Assembly (NCBI GenBank): GCA_020056205.1
Contig: JAGVIF010000290.1
Location: 1-6,436, forward strand
DNA length: 6,436 nucleotides
Direction: 5' to 3'
DNA from: Lentisphaeria bacterium
GTDB lineage: Bacteria; Verrucomicrobiota; Lentisphaeria; Victivallales; GWF2-50-93
The notes beneath the pieces are model-generated. The model had not been told where the DNA came from. It worked only from the letters and a program-made list of their open reading frames with translations, and made no database searches. Positions 1 to 6,416 of this stretch are shown here, piece by piece. The position numbers and the translations under genes were made by a program. How positions within the stretch are numbered: the first letter of the stretch is position 1; each line of letters begins with the position of its first letter.

Positions 1-3000
1 AGTACTTTGTCATCAACCGGATTTTTAGCGAACTGGGATGATATCTGTGTGATAATGAGCATTTCACCTCTCATCATTCCATTAGGAGCTTTGCCGGGTA
101 ATTTGTATTCTTTAATATCTTTCGGATTTTCAACTCTGCTGACTGCTGATAGAAACATTTTTTTGCTTGAACTTAGAGGCAAATTATCAAGAGAACTTAT
201 AATTATTGTAGCGAATTGGCTCTTGGAGTCAAATTCTACATCACCGAGTTTTATGGATTTTGAAGGAAATCCTGAGAATCCCTGAGATTTAGGCGTATTT
301 ACAATTAAAAGTCCTTTCTCAAAGGAGCGTATAATTTCACCTGTATCACTGATAATCGAGCCGTTATTAAAACCGAATTTGGAATTTAAAAGTCCTTTGG
401 TTTTCAGCACGCTGTCCAGGTTAAGAGGCAGATTTTTAGTAGTGTCCTTAATGTCTGATCTGTTAAAATAAAAATCAGCGTTTTTTCCAAGGACAAAGCT
501 GCCTCTTCCATCCGGTTTGTCAAATACGTTCTCAACTCTGCTGACGTATGTCAGATAATTATATGGAAAATTTCCTTGGTTTATATATCCTTCGTTATAC
601 GATCTGTAATCATCTGTGTAAAGTACCTGAACTATATTTTTACTTACGGATGCGTCACCTCTTAAAAAGATAAGGCTTGCGTTGGGAAGTGAGGCTAAAA
701 TAGCAGCATCATTGTAACTATTACAGCCGTAAGCCAAAGTAGTCTGGCGATTCCAGAAATCCCAGTCTCTTCCCGAACCGCCCGCGTAAGAGTAATGAAA
801 AATCATATCCCAATTCTGAAGAGCAGATGTTGAACTCATTGACAAGTAATAAGTACTGCGCCATTCATGACCTGACATCATTGTGCTTTCTGTTGTTGTC
901 AAAGGTAAGGTATTAATTTTTACACCTGCAAATGACGGCTCTATCATACCCATTCCGCCGTTTAAAATATTGACTTCAACAGAAGGATAATTTTCGAAAA
1001 GTACTTTCTTTTCAGGCAGGTCTTGAATATGATCAAAATATCTGTTGGCACAGGTAAAATCATATTGTCTGAAGCTGTCAAGACTCGCAATATCCCATAT
1101 AAGGTTTGCAGTTGCCAATAATCCTTTATATCCAAGTTTGGTCAGAAAGGCTTTCATTTCATTAAAGTGTTCAGATTCTACAGCCTTTAAAAATAAAATG
1201 GTCTCTTTAATTCTCACCGGGCTGTTTACACTTTCCCAATTTTCACCTTTTCCGTTTAACTTGTCAAAAGACGACAGAGCTATACTGCTTTTAGTGAAAT
1301 CTTCTCCGCTTAAAAGAGCTGTTTTCCCTACAGTATCAGACCATGCCTGTTTTAACGCGCTTACAGACTGAAATTTGTTTTTTAAATATTCATTATATTT
1401 TGAAGTAAGGATCATTTTACGATAATCATCGATTCCCGACAGGTGAATCAGCATTGTTTGTTCATTTATTAATAGCCCTATTGCTGCTGCTGGATCATCT
1501 TTGAGAGCCAAACCCGTATATTTATTTTTTCGGGTCAATAGCGCCGTCATATATTCCTTTGCGATTTCTTTAAGCCGTATATCAAAAAAGCCCCACACCC
1601 TGTTCCATTTTTGGTAATTTGTAATTCCATCTGCTTTAGAAAATTTCGCATCCCAAAACCTGTTATTCATTCCGGTTAAATTATCTAAAAATAGATATAT
1701 GCCTCTTTCTTTCAAACATTTTACAAAATAGTCAAATCTGTCAAGTTTATCTTCATTCAATGTAAATCTTGAAGGCACATCGTCAGATATAAATTCCATC
1801 AGCACCTGTTCCATCATGTGAAGGCGAATTATATTGATGCCGTAGCGGGCGAGGGTATCAGCTATTTCTTCAGCCTGCTCATGTGACGGCATTAAAGCGT
1901 TCCCTGAATGTATATTGTCGCCCCAGAACCGTGCCTTTGTTCCGTCCTCAAAATAAAAATGACCGTTTTTGGATTTTAACCAGCCGTGTTTGCCTGCAGG
2001 AGCGTCCAGAAGAAATGATAAATTCACCAGAGCGCCGGTGTTTTTTTTATTGCGCGGCATAAAGTGAAACCATTTGGAATAGTCTCTTGAATTTAAAACG
2101 GATTTCTCATAATCAAGACTTAATTCCCCGCTGCCTATTGTAATTCCTAAAACAAGCCAGATAGTCTTGCTGTTCTCATCGTCAGGAGATTTTAATATAA
2201 CAGATGAAACATTTTTATCTGGAAAAGGATTTTCTATATGAGAAGCGAATAAATATACCGGGTTTTTTGCCGGATTGGCATCATCAAGTTTTACCAAAAC
2301 AGCTTTATCCGCGTTTCCATTCCACCAATCGCCTACTTCCTTGCCTCCGATTATTTCTGCTTTTCCTTCTGTGCCATCCGAATATTTAAATACAACAATT
2401 CCTGCTGTTTTTCCCGGATTAAGCCATGCGGCAGTGTGCAGTAAATAAAGGTATTTGAAAGTTTTCTCTATTTTCAATTCGGCTTTTTTCATAAAAATAT
2501 TATTGTCTATACTTCTGAAAACAGCCGCGCTTTTTTCTTTGTTCTGGACAGGGTCAATTATCTCGAATTCCAATTCATCCGCTTTCAGTATACCTGTTTT
2601 TATATCGCGTAAATCATTATTGCCCTGGTCAGTCCAGCCGCCTTTTCCGTCTCCGGAAGTTTCATCCTTAAATCCTCTATTGCAGATGGGTTTTATGCTG
2701 ATAATTTCATAAGATGTTTTTTCCAAAGGATAAAATTCTATATCATCAACCCAAATCTGGGCTTTTTCATTAAATTTATCGTAGGGTGTGGGTCTGATCA
2801 TGATTTCTGTTTTTTTAGTATTTTCGGGAAATTTAACTGTTCCGCTGAATTTTGTCCATTCCCTTGTTATTTTATTTATGCTGATAAAATGTACTCCGCC
2901 GAATTTATCTTTTCCATTTTCATCCAGAATTACAATAAACCCTACAGTTTGTTTTGCCTGAGAGATTTCAACATCCGAGCGTATCCAGCCTTTGATTACA

Positions 3001-3275
3001 TACTCAACATTATTATCAAATTTATAATCAGCCAATTTGTTTATTCCATACGGGCTTCCTTCGGTTACTTCATCCCTGATTGCGAGGCAATTTTTGCCTG
3101 ATTTGGGGTTGTCGCTAACTATTTCGACAACAGCCCTTGGATAACTGATTTTACTGTCAGTACCCCACCTCTGCCATCCTCCTTCATCATTTTCAAAATC
3201 CCATTTTTCGGCTGATAGGCACACGCCCAATAAACATAGGCTGACACCTGCGATTAAAAGAACGCTTTTCCTCAT
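1..3275 (-). CDS. Exported clan GH-A (GH5-like) glycoside hydrolase with N-terminal carbohydrate-binding-type domains, C-terminus cut by the window edge
   Basis: The frame opens with ATG at 3273-3275, behind a strong ribosome binding site, and runs 1,091 codons to the left edge without a stop. Residues 1-22 look like a Sec signal peptide (RK, hydrophobic core, likely cut after CLSA), so the enzyme is probably exported. Residues about 24-184 resemble a CBM4/9-type beta-sandwich (WDFENDEGGW near the start, IWVDDIEFYPLE at the end). Residues about 190-385 form a second probable beta-rich domain of unknown role. The catalytic barrel starts near residue 430 (GHFYFEDGTKARFWGDN, then GINIIRLHMM). 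The proposed acid/base is Glu605 in LLINEQ. The proposed nucleophile is Glu796 in LTTTES, followed by ALQNWDMIFHYSYAGG, a block typical of this PVC-group family. Residues about 985-1050 (VNTPKSQGFSGF, SSLDNLPLSSS) match the beta domain that usually follows the barrel. A retaining mechanism is expected for clan GH-A. The substrate cannot be read from the sequence. The DNA is AT-rich compared with the two upstream genes. Confidence 0.85.
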   Translation of the reverse strand, partial: MRKSVLLIAGVSLCLLGVCLSAEKWDFENDEGGWQRWGTDSKISYPRAVVEIVSDNPKSGKNCLAIRDEVTEGSPYGINKLADYKFDNNVEYVIKGWIRSDVEISQAKQTVGFIVILDENGKDKFGGVHFISINKITREWTKFSGTVKFPENTKKTEIMIRPTPYDKFNEKAQIWVDDIEFYPLEKTSYEIISIKPICNRGFKDETSGDGKGGWTDQGNNDLRDIKTGILKADELEFEIIDPVQNKEKSAAVFRSIDNNIFMKKAELKIEKTFKYLYLLHTAAWLNPGKTAGIVVFKYSDGTEGKAEIIGGKEVGDWWNGNADKAVLVKLDDANPAKNPVYLFASHIENPFPDKNVSSVILKSPDDENSKTIWLVLGITIGSGELSLDYEKSVLNSRDYSKWFHFMPRNKKNTGALVNLSFLLDAPAGKHGWLKSKNGHFYFEDGTKARFWGDNIHSGNALMPSHEQAEEIADTLARYGINIIRLHMMEQVLMEFISDDVPSRFTLNEDKLDRFDYFVKCLKERGIYLFLDNLTGMNNRFWDAKFSKADGITNYQKWNRVWGFFDIRLKEIAKEYMTALLTRKNKYTGLALKDDPAAAIGLLINEQTMLIHLSGIDDYRKMILTSKYNEYLKNKFQSVSALKQAWSDTVGKTALLSGEDFTKSSIALSSFDKLNGKGENWESVNSPVRIKETILFLKAVESEHFNEMKAFLTKLGYKGLLATANLIWDIASLDSFRQYDFTCANRYFDHIQDLPEKKVLFENYPSVEVNILNGGMGMIEPSFAGVKINTLPLTTTESTMMSGHEWRSTYYLSMSSTSALQNWDMIFHYSYAGGSGRDWDFWNRQTTLAYGCNSYNDAAILASLPNASLIFLRGDASVSKNIVQVLYTDDYRSYNEGYINQGNFPYNYLTYVSRVENVFDKPDGRGSFVLGKNADFYFNRSDIKDTTKNLPLNLDSVLKTKGLLNSKFGFNNGSIISDTGEIIRSFEKGLLIVNTPKSQGFSGFPSKSIKLGDVEFDSKSQFATIIISSLDNLPLSSSKKMFLSAVSRVENPKDIKEYKLPGKAPNGMMRGEMLIITQISSQFAKNPVDDKV

Positions 3276-3281
3276 TTTCCT

Positions 3282-3287
3282 CTCCTT
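3282..3287 (-). promoter_or_regulatory. Ribosome binding site of the glycoside hydrolase gene
   Basis: Read on the minus strand this is AAGGAG, six bases before the ATG at 3273-3275, an almost ideal Shine-Dalgarno sequence and spacing. It fixes the start of the large hydrolase frame. The residues directly after this ATG form a clear signal peptide, which independently supports the choice. Confidence 0.8.
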
Positions 3288-3350
3288 TGTTTTGTGTTTG
3301 AGCAGTGCGGCGTAGGTTTAGCCCGTCCGCCAATTGCAAAAACCTTTTTG

Positions 3351-3364
3351 AATGTTCAATGTTC
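3351..3364. repeat. Tandem 7-bp repeat AATGTTC x2
   Basis: Two perfect, directly adjacent copies of AATGTTC occupy 3351-3357 and 3358-3364 on the plus strand, beginning about 11 bases beyond the PHP stop codon in the transcription direction. The first copy lies inside the short palindrome-like TGAATGTTCA. With only two short units, chance is a real possibility and no function is assigned. Confidence 0.35.
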
Positions 3365-3374
3365 ACTTTCCTTT

Positions 3375-5495
3375 TCAATCGTTTTCTCTATCTATCACTG
3401 AAATTACCGGCTGATCAGAAAGCCAGATCGGGCTGGACCACACAGCGTCGCCGTCCTTCTGAACCGCTTTCACGTAGTAGTAGATGAATTTATGGGGAGG
3501 CATTGGCGGGGATTTTGCTTCCATCCAGAGACCCGCCAACGGCTCAGCATCCACAAGAATAGCTTTTCCCGTCATGGCATTATAGTCCGTCTCAAGAAAC
3601 GAATCGTCGTAACCGCTTTTCGCGGGTGAAAGCTTTATCAACGCCATCCCCTGCCTGACAAGAATGATTTCCTTTAATGGCGCGGTCAACGCGAAGGAGA
3701 AACTGAATCTTCGTTTTGAACTGTCTGCCAATTCCGTGACCTTCTCCTCTCCCATGCATGTCTCAGAACCGCGATGGGTCATGGAAAAATGGATTATGAT
3801 TCTCGCGCCTGTAGTGGCATAGGTTTTCCGTAAGGACATTGCCTCCCATATCTCCGCCCGTGTCAGACGTTTTGAAATTATCGCGGCGCAGCCTCCCTGA
3901 CAAGTCTCCGTCATGTATCCTTCCTTGAGCTTTGCCGGATAATGTCTTCCCGGCACATTGCAATGATAGTCCCCTCCGCCCACGAAGCCGACACGATAGC
4001 CCCGTTTAAGGAATTCTAGGAATCCGCCGTAGTCTTCCGTCGGTGATTTTCCCGGGAGATGAAAATTCTCACCTGACTTTTTATCGCTGAACACTTCAAT
4101 TAATCTTTCATGAACGGGGTTGTGGTGGGCGCAATTAAGTTTGTATTCGTGCGTGTGGGGAATCTGCATATAGCGCCTGCCGTCCATGATACGAAACCAC
4201 TCCATGGTATCGGGGTGCTCGCGCCAACTGAAACATACGGAATCATCCTCGTCATAAAAATAAGCGTTTCTGTGATTCCTTGCGGGAATTCCCGAGGGAT
4301 ACTTGATGGTGTCGCTTGATAGTTCCATAGCCGAAAAAGTTACAAACTTGCCGTCGCGATTGAATTTCTTTGTCGCGCCGCAAAGAACGTCCCATTTGTT
4401 TTCACGCAATGTCTGTTCCCACATCATCAGCGGCCAGCAGAGGCCGTCGGAATGGTCTGTAAGCGCGGCAATATCTAGGAAGAACCAGTCGCGCGCCCTC
4501 TCGAAAAATTCAGCGGGTTCTCCAATGCCGTCCGACTGCGCTCCCTGCGCATGCATATCCGCCCAAAATATCTTATCTTGCGATGATCTTGTAACTTCAA
4601 TCGGGTTGCTGATGAAGTCTTTTCCCCGCCATGAGAAGCGCAAGTATTTAAATCCCAAGTCATCCGGAGCTTTTATCCCGATGTCTATGCGGATTGGAAA
4701 ACCCGAAGACGGGAAATCTATGTTTTTACTAATTTCACCGGTAGCGCTGAATAACGGAGATCCATCATGCCAAGTCAAATTTTCTATCTTTATCGTATCG
4801 GTGGAGAGGGCGGGATTCCAGCATTTGTCAAGCAAAATGAATTTCGCTTTTATGCTTTCGTTTGCCGCCGCAATCGTGGGAATGACGCATTCAACCCTAT
4901 TTGCTTTTCCTGCAATGACTTCCAGCTTCGGCTCATCGGCAAGGCGGTTCAGAAATACGCTGTATCCCGGAAAGGCTTCATCATCTACATCTCCCATAAA
5001 TGAGGGAAGCGGATTGAGGGTATGGCACATAACGAACGACATTGTTTTTACGGGCTGGTTTTGGACTTCGGCCCCGGGCGCGTTCCGCCCCTTGCCCCCG
5101 TAATAGACTTTTATCTTATCTCCCTCCTTCAGTCCTCCGTCCATCACCTTAACAGCAACCCAGCCGCTGACGTGGGGAGAACGCCTCCCCCCAACCGTTG
5201 AGTCCACTTCGACGAAAATGCTTGCTGAACCCGTCGTTTCGGCACAGATATACCCATCCTTATTTTTATCTGCGGATGGCGGACTCCAGCCATGCTGTGG
5301 AAACGCGATAGTGATTCCGGCGCCGAATGGAAGTCCGCGTCTCCCGACGATATATGTGATGGTAAAATTGTGACTGGAGTCGGCTTCGACAAGATTTGGG
5401 CTTATTCCCCCCTTTCCAAAATCGGAGGCAGGCAGACGGTTGACGGCCGAGAGCGCCTCTTGCGGCGCCAACACATTTTTGATTACAGTTCTCAT
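3375..5495 (-). CDS. PHP-fold, DUF3604-like putative metal-dependent hydrolase
   Basis: This complete gene ends with TGA at 3375-3377. I chose the ATG at 5493-5495 (706 aa) because AGGTG lies nine bases upstream; an in-frame GTG at 5505-5507 would add four residues. Residues 1 to about 300 are probably beta-rich and contain HNFTITYIVGRRGLPFGAG, which resembles the N-terminal part of DUF3604-like proteins. The PHP-like core follows: FWADMH (310-315), SDG (321-323), LTDHSD (345-350), Glu391, His447 and His449 in PHTH, His457 and His458 in NCAHHNP, Glu467 in IEVFS, and GGGDYH with Asp509 and His511. These residues would bind catalytic metal ions. YATTGARI at about 559-566 marks the usual transition to a C-terminal beta domain ending in YYYVKAVQKDGDAVWSSPIW. 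No signal peptide or membrane segment is visible, so a cytoplasmic place is the default reading. PHP enzymes include phosphoesterases, but the substrate of this branch is unknown to me. The second metal-motif histidine appears as Gln317. Confidence 0.85.
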   Translation of the reverse strand: MRTVIKNVLAPQEALSAVNRLPASDFGKGGISPNLVEADSSHNFTITYIVGRRGLPFGAGITIAFPQHGWSPPSADKNKDGYICAETTGSASIFVEVDSTVGGRRSPHVSGWVAVKVMDGGLKEGDKIKVYYGGKGRNAPGAEVQNQPVKTMSFVMCHTLNPLPSFMGDVDDEAFPGYSVFLNRLADEPKLEVIAGKANRVECVIPTIAAANESIKAKFILLDKCWNPALSTDTIKIENLTWHDGSPLFSATGEISKNIDFPSSGFPIRIDIGIKAPDDLGFKYLRFSWRGKDFISNPIEVTRSSQDKIFWADMHAQGAQSDGIGEPAEFFERARDWFFLDIAALTDHSDGLCWPLMMWEQTLRENKWDVLCGATKKFNRDGKFVTFSAMELSSDTIKYPSGIPARNHRNAYFYDEDDSVCFSWREHPDTMEWFRIMDGRRYMQIPHTHEYKLNCAHHNPVHERLIEVFSDKKSGENFHLPGKSPTEDYGGFLEFLKRGYRVGFVGGGDYHCNVPGRHYPAKLKEGYMTETCQGGCAAIISKRLTRAEIWEAMSLRKTYATTGARIIIHFSMTHRGSETCMGEEKVTELADSSKRRFSFSFALTAPLKEIILVRQGMALIKLSPAKSGYDDSFLETDYNAMTGKAILVDAEPLAGLWMEAKSPPMPPHKFIYYYVKAVQKDGDAVWSSPIWLSDQPVISVIDREND

Positions 5496-5504
5496 TGTCG
5501 TTGA

Positions 5505-5509
5505 CACCT
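5505..5509 (-). promoter_or_regulatory. Probable ribosome binding site of the PHP gene, which decides between two starts
   Basis: On the minus strand this reads AGGTG, nine bases before the ATG at 5493-5495. The same bases contain the alternative in-frame GTG (5505-5507), whose own upstream sequence (AGAGACAG) is a weaker match. ATG is preferred, but the signal is modest and the difference is only four residues. Confidence 0.45.
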
Positions 5510-5537
5510 GTCTCTTTTGGTTACTTCTTATTTTAAT

Positions 5538-5575
5538 CGGTCGCGACGAGCACGACCCTCCACGCCTGCGGCGTA
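5538..5575. repeat. GC-rich double-palindrome segment, possibly a dispersed intergenic repeat
   Basis: Two small inverted repeats lie side by side: GGTCG (5539-5543) with CGACC (5553-5557), and ACGCC (5562-5566) with GGCGT (5570-5574) around a TGC loop. The first also contains the 8-bp perfect palindrome GTCGCGAC (5540-5547). The block is sharply GC-rich between AT-rich flanks. Its wording, GGAGGGTCGTGC on the minus strand, resembles repeats I associate with intergenic regions of PVC-group genomes; that resemblance is from memory and only one copy is in the window. Confidence 0.4.
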
Positions 5576-5583
5576 AAGAGGTG

Positions 5584-5610
5584 AGACAAAAGAAATGAGT
5601 TTATTTGTCT
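5584..5610. repeat. Inverted repeat AGACAAA / TTTGTCT
   Basis: Perfect 7-bp arms, AGACAAA (5584-5590) and TTTGTCT (5604-5610), flank a 13-base spacer. After one mismatch the pairing can continue for about three more pairs inward. It is AT-rich and no T-run follows on either strand, so an operator-like site or chance is as likely as a terminator. Confidence 0.35.
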
Positions 5611-5641
5611 TACTATCAATATGTTATAAATAATTTATGTC

Positions 5642-5658
5642 GAATCCGTCACGGAATC
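5642..5658. repeat. 17-bp imperfect palindrome just after the pseudopilin stop
   Basis: The sequence GAATCCGTCACGGAATC is an inverted repeat with seven of eight positions paired around a central C; its inner part TCCGT-C-ACGGA is perfect. It begins nine bases beyond the pseudopilin stop codon. The one-base centre is closer to a protein-binding site than to an RNA hairpin, and no T-run follows. Confidence 0.35.
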
Positions 5659-5667
5659 AGGAGTATC

Positions 5668-6399
5668 CTATTTCACCCGCTTGAAAAGCCAATCTATGTC
5701 GCCCAACAACCCCGTCCTGATCTCCCCTTGTCTCATCCAATTCACATGGCCGTCGGCGAAGCAAAGGTTGATGCCGCCTCGGTGCCGATTGCCGATTGGA
5801 GGGGTCGGGCTTATGCTACTCGGTCTGAGCAAGTATAAAAGCTCCCATGTGCTCGCGCCGTCGTACCAGTCGGTTGTCTCGCCGCAGACGATGCTCTGCG
5901 AAGGTTTTGTCGTCGTGGAAAACTTCACGCGGGGATTCGCTGCGTCTGCGGGATGATAACCGAAGGCGTTCCCGTTCCCGCCACCCGTGCCGGAGTTCCA
6001 CCCGTATCCCCCTTCGTTGCAAGGGGAGACGATCGAGGCATCCTTGATCCAGATAGGGCAGCGCAGGGGACCGGGTTTCTTGCCGAGATTCTCGTTCCAG
6101 TAGGTGCTGGCATCGTAGGGCGTGGGAACGTTGTCGCCGATGTAGGTGGAGATTTCCAGTTTCCAGCCATAGGGGACTCCCGTGGAGGGAGTATACGACG
6201 CGTTGCTGATGGGCATCCAGTCCTGCCAGTCGTTCACGTAGCTGAATATCCCCAGCCCGATCTGCTTAAAGTTGCCGGTACAAGCTATGGATTTCGCCAT
6301 GTCCTTGGCGGCCTTGAGAGCGGGCAACAGTAATGCCGCGAGAATTGCGATTATCGCAATGACCACAAGCAACTCAATAAGCGTAAACCGTGCTTTCAC
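5668..6399 (-). CDS. Pseudopilin with prepilin-type N-terminal domain and H-X9-DG motif
   Basis: This complete 243-aa protein starts at GTG (6397-6399) and ends at TAG (5668-5670). Residues 1-28 are a class III prepilin leader and helix: MKAR, then [16 protein letters not shown], with Glu9 as the conserved Glu5 of the mature chain. A prepilin peptidase would cut before Phe5 and methylate it. The residue before the cut is Arg rather than the classical Gly, as is common in Lentisphaerota-type pseudopilins. The periplasmic part has CP at 114-115, YGWN at 132-135, and His206 exactly nine residues before Asp216-Gly217 in ADGHV, the H-X9-DG signature. Such proteins are pseudopilin-like and occur in very many copies in Lentisphaerota and Planctomycetota; their individual roles are mostly unknown, with secretion or surface assembly expected. 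The gene is about 60% GC in sampled lines, well above the others here. The start may hide a one-base frameshift, since a better-placed ATG at 6405-6407 is out of frame. Confidence 0.9.
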   Translation of the reverse strand: MKARFTLIELLVVIAIIAILAALLLPALKAAKDMAKSIACTGNFKQIGLGIFSYVNDWQDWMPISNASYTPSTGVPYGWKLEISTYIGDNVPTPYDASTYWNENLGKKPGPLRCPIWIKDASIVSPCNEGGYGWNSGTGGGNGNAFGYHPADAANPRVKFSTTTKPSQSIVCGETTDWYDGASTWELLYLLRPSSISPTPPIGNRHRGGINLCFADGHVNWMRQGEIRTGLLGDIDWLFKRVK

Positions 6400-6410
6400 T
6401 GTTTCATTTT

Positions 6411-6416
6411 TCCTTT
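6411..6416 (-). promoter_or_regulatory. Ribosome binding site ahead of the pseudopilin, better spaced for an out-of-frame ATG
   Basis: On the minus strand this is AAAGGA. It lies 11 bases before the in-frame GTG (6397-6399) but only three bases before an ATG (6405-6407) in another frame, which reads M-K-Q and then TGA. That TGA overlaps the GTG as GTGA, so either coupled reinitiation or a missing base is possible. Confidence 0.5.

Larger units (their letters stand above)
3276..3374. other. Short intergenic gap between the PHP gene and the hydrolase gene, with a tandem 7-bp repeat
   Basis: These 99 bases separate two genes on the same strand. They hold the hydrolase ribosome binding site, a perfect tandem repeat AATGTTC x2 (3351-3364) just after the PHP stop codon, and a small A/T palindrome CAAAAACCTTTTTG (3337-3350). 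The palindrome's two-base centre and lack of a following T-run make it a poor terminator. I see no convincing promoter, so cotranscription of the two genes is plausible, though a regulator site on the repeat cannot be excluded. Confidence 0.4.
5508..5667. other. Intergenic region between the pseudopilin and PHP genes, rich in small inverted repeats
   Basis: This gap separates two genes read in the same direction. From the pseudopilin side it contains a 17-bp imperfect palindrome, an AT-rich stretch (about 5601-5640), a 7-bp inverted repeat and a GC-rich double-palindrome segment. On the minus strand the AT-rich part includes TTGATA, which could serve as a -35 box, but no good -10 box lies at the right distance, so no promoter is called. 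No hairpin is followed by a T-run, so there is no clear rho-independent terminator for the pseudopilin gene. Confidence 0.5.

Noticed and set aside
1045..1371. Plus-strand open frame of 108 codons inside the hydrolase region
   Set aside because: It is antisense to the hydrolase barrel, whose motifs continue on both sides in one uninterrupted minus-strand frame.
3253..3275. Lipoprotein signal (LLGVC) in the hydrolase leader
   Set aside because: The residue before the cysteine is Val, which is a poor lipobox match, while CLSA-EK just after fits an ordinary signal peptidase I site better.
3337..3350. CAAAAACCTTTTTG palindrome as a rho-independent terminator of the PHP gene
   Set aside because: The arms are all A/T except the ends, the centre is only two bases, and no separate T-run follows, so a stable terminator hairpin is unlikely.
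3193..3378. Minus-strand 61-codon frame spanning the gap between the PHP and hydrolase genes
   Set aside because: It would start at TTG within the end of the PHP gene and overlap the hydrolase signal peptide in another frame. The sequence is lysine/arginine-rich and unlike any protein I know, so it is probably chance.
4303..5103. Plus-strand open frame of 266 codons opposite the PHP gene
   Set aside because: It lies wholly antisense to a gene with clear PHP motifs, its protein shows no recognisable motif, and I see no good ribosome binding site. It is a coding shadow.
5601..5640. AT-rich stretch as a sigma-70 promoter
   Set aside because: TTGATA and TATAAC-like words occur on the minus strand, but no -35/-10 pair has acceptable sequence and 16-18 base spacing.
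5953..6333. Plus-strand open frame of 126 codons opposite the pseudopilin
   Set aside because: It is antisense to a certain pseudopilin, and the GC-rich codons of that gene explain the lack of stops.
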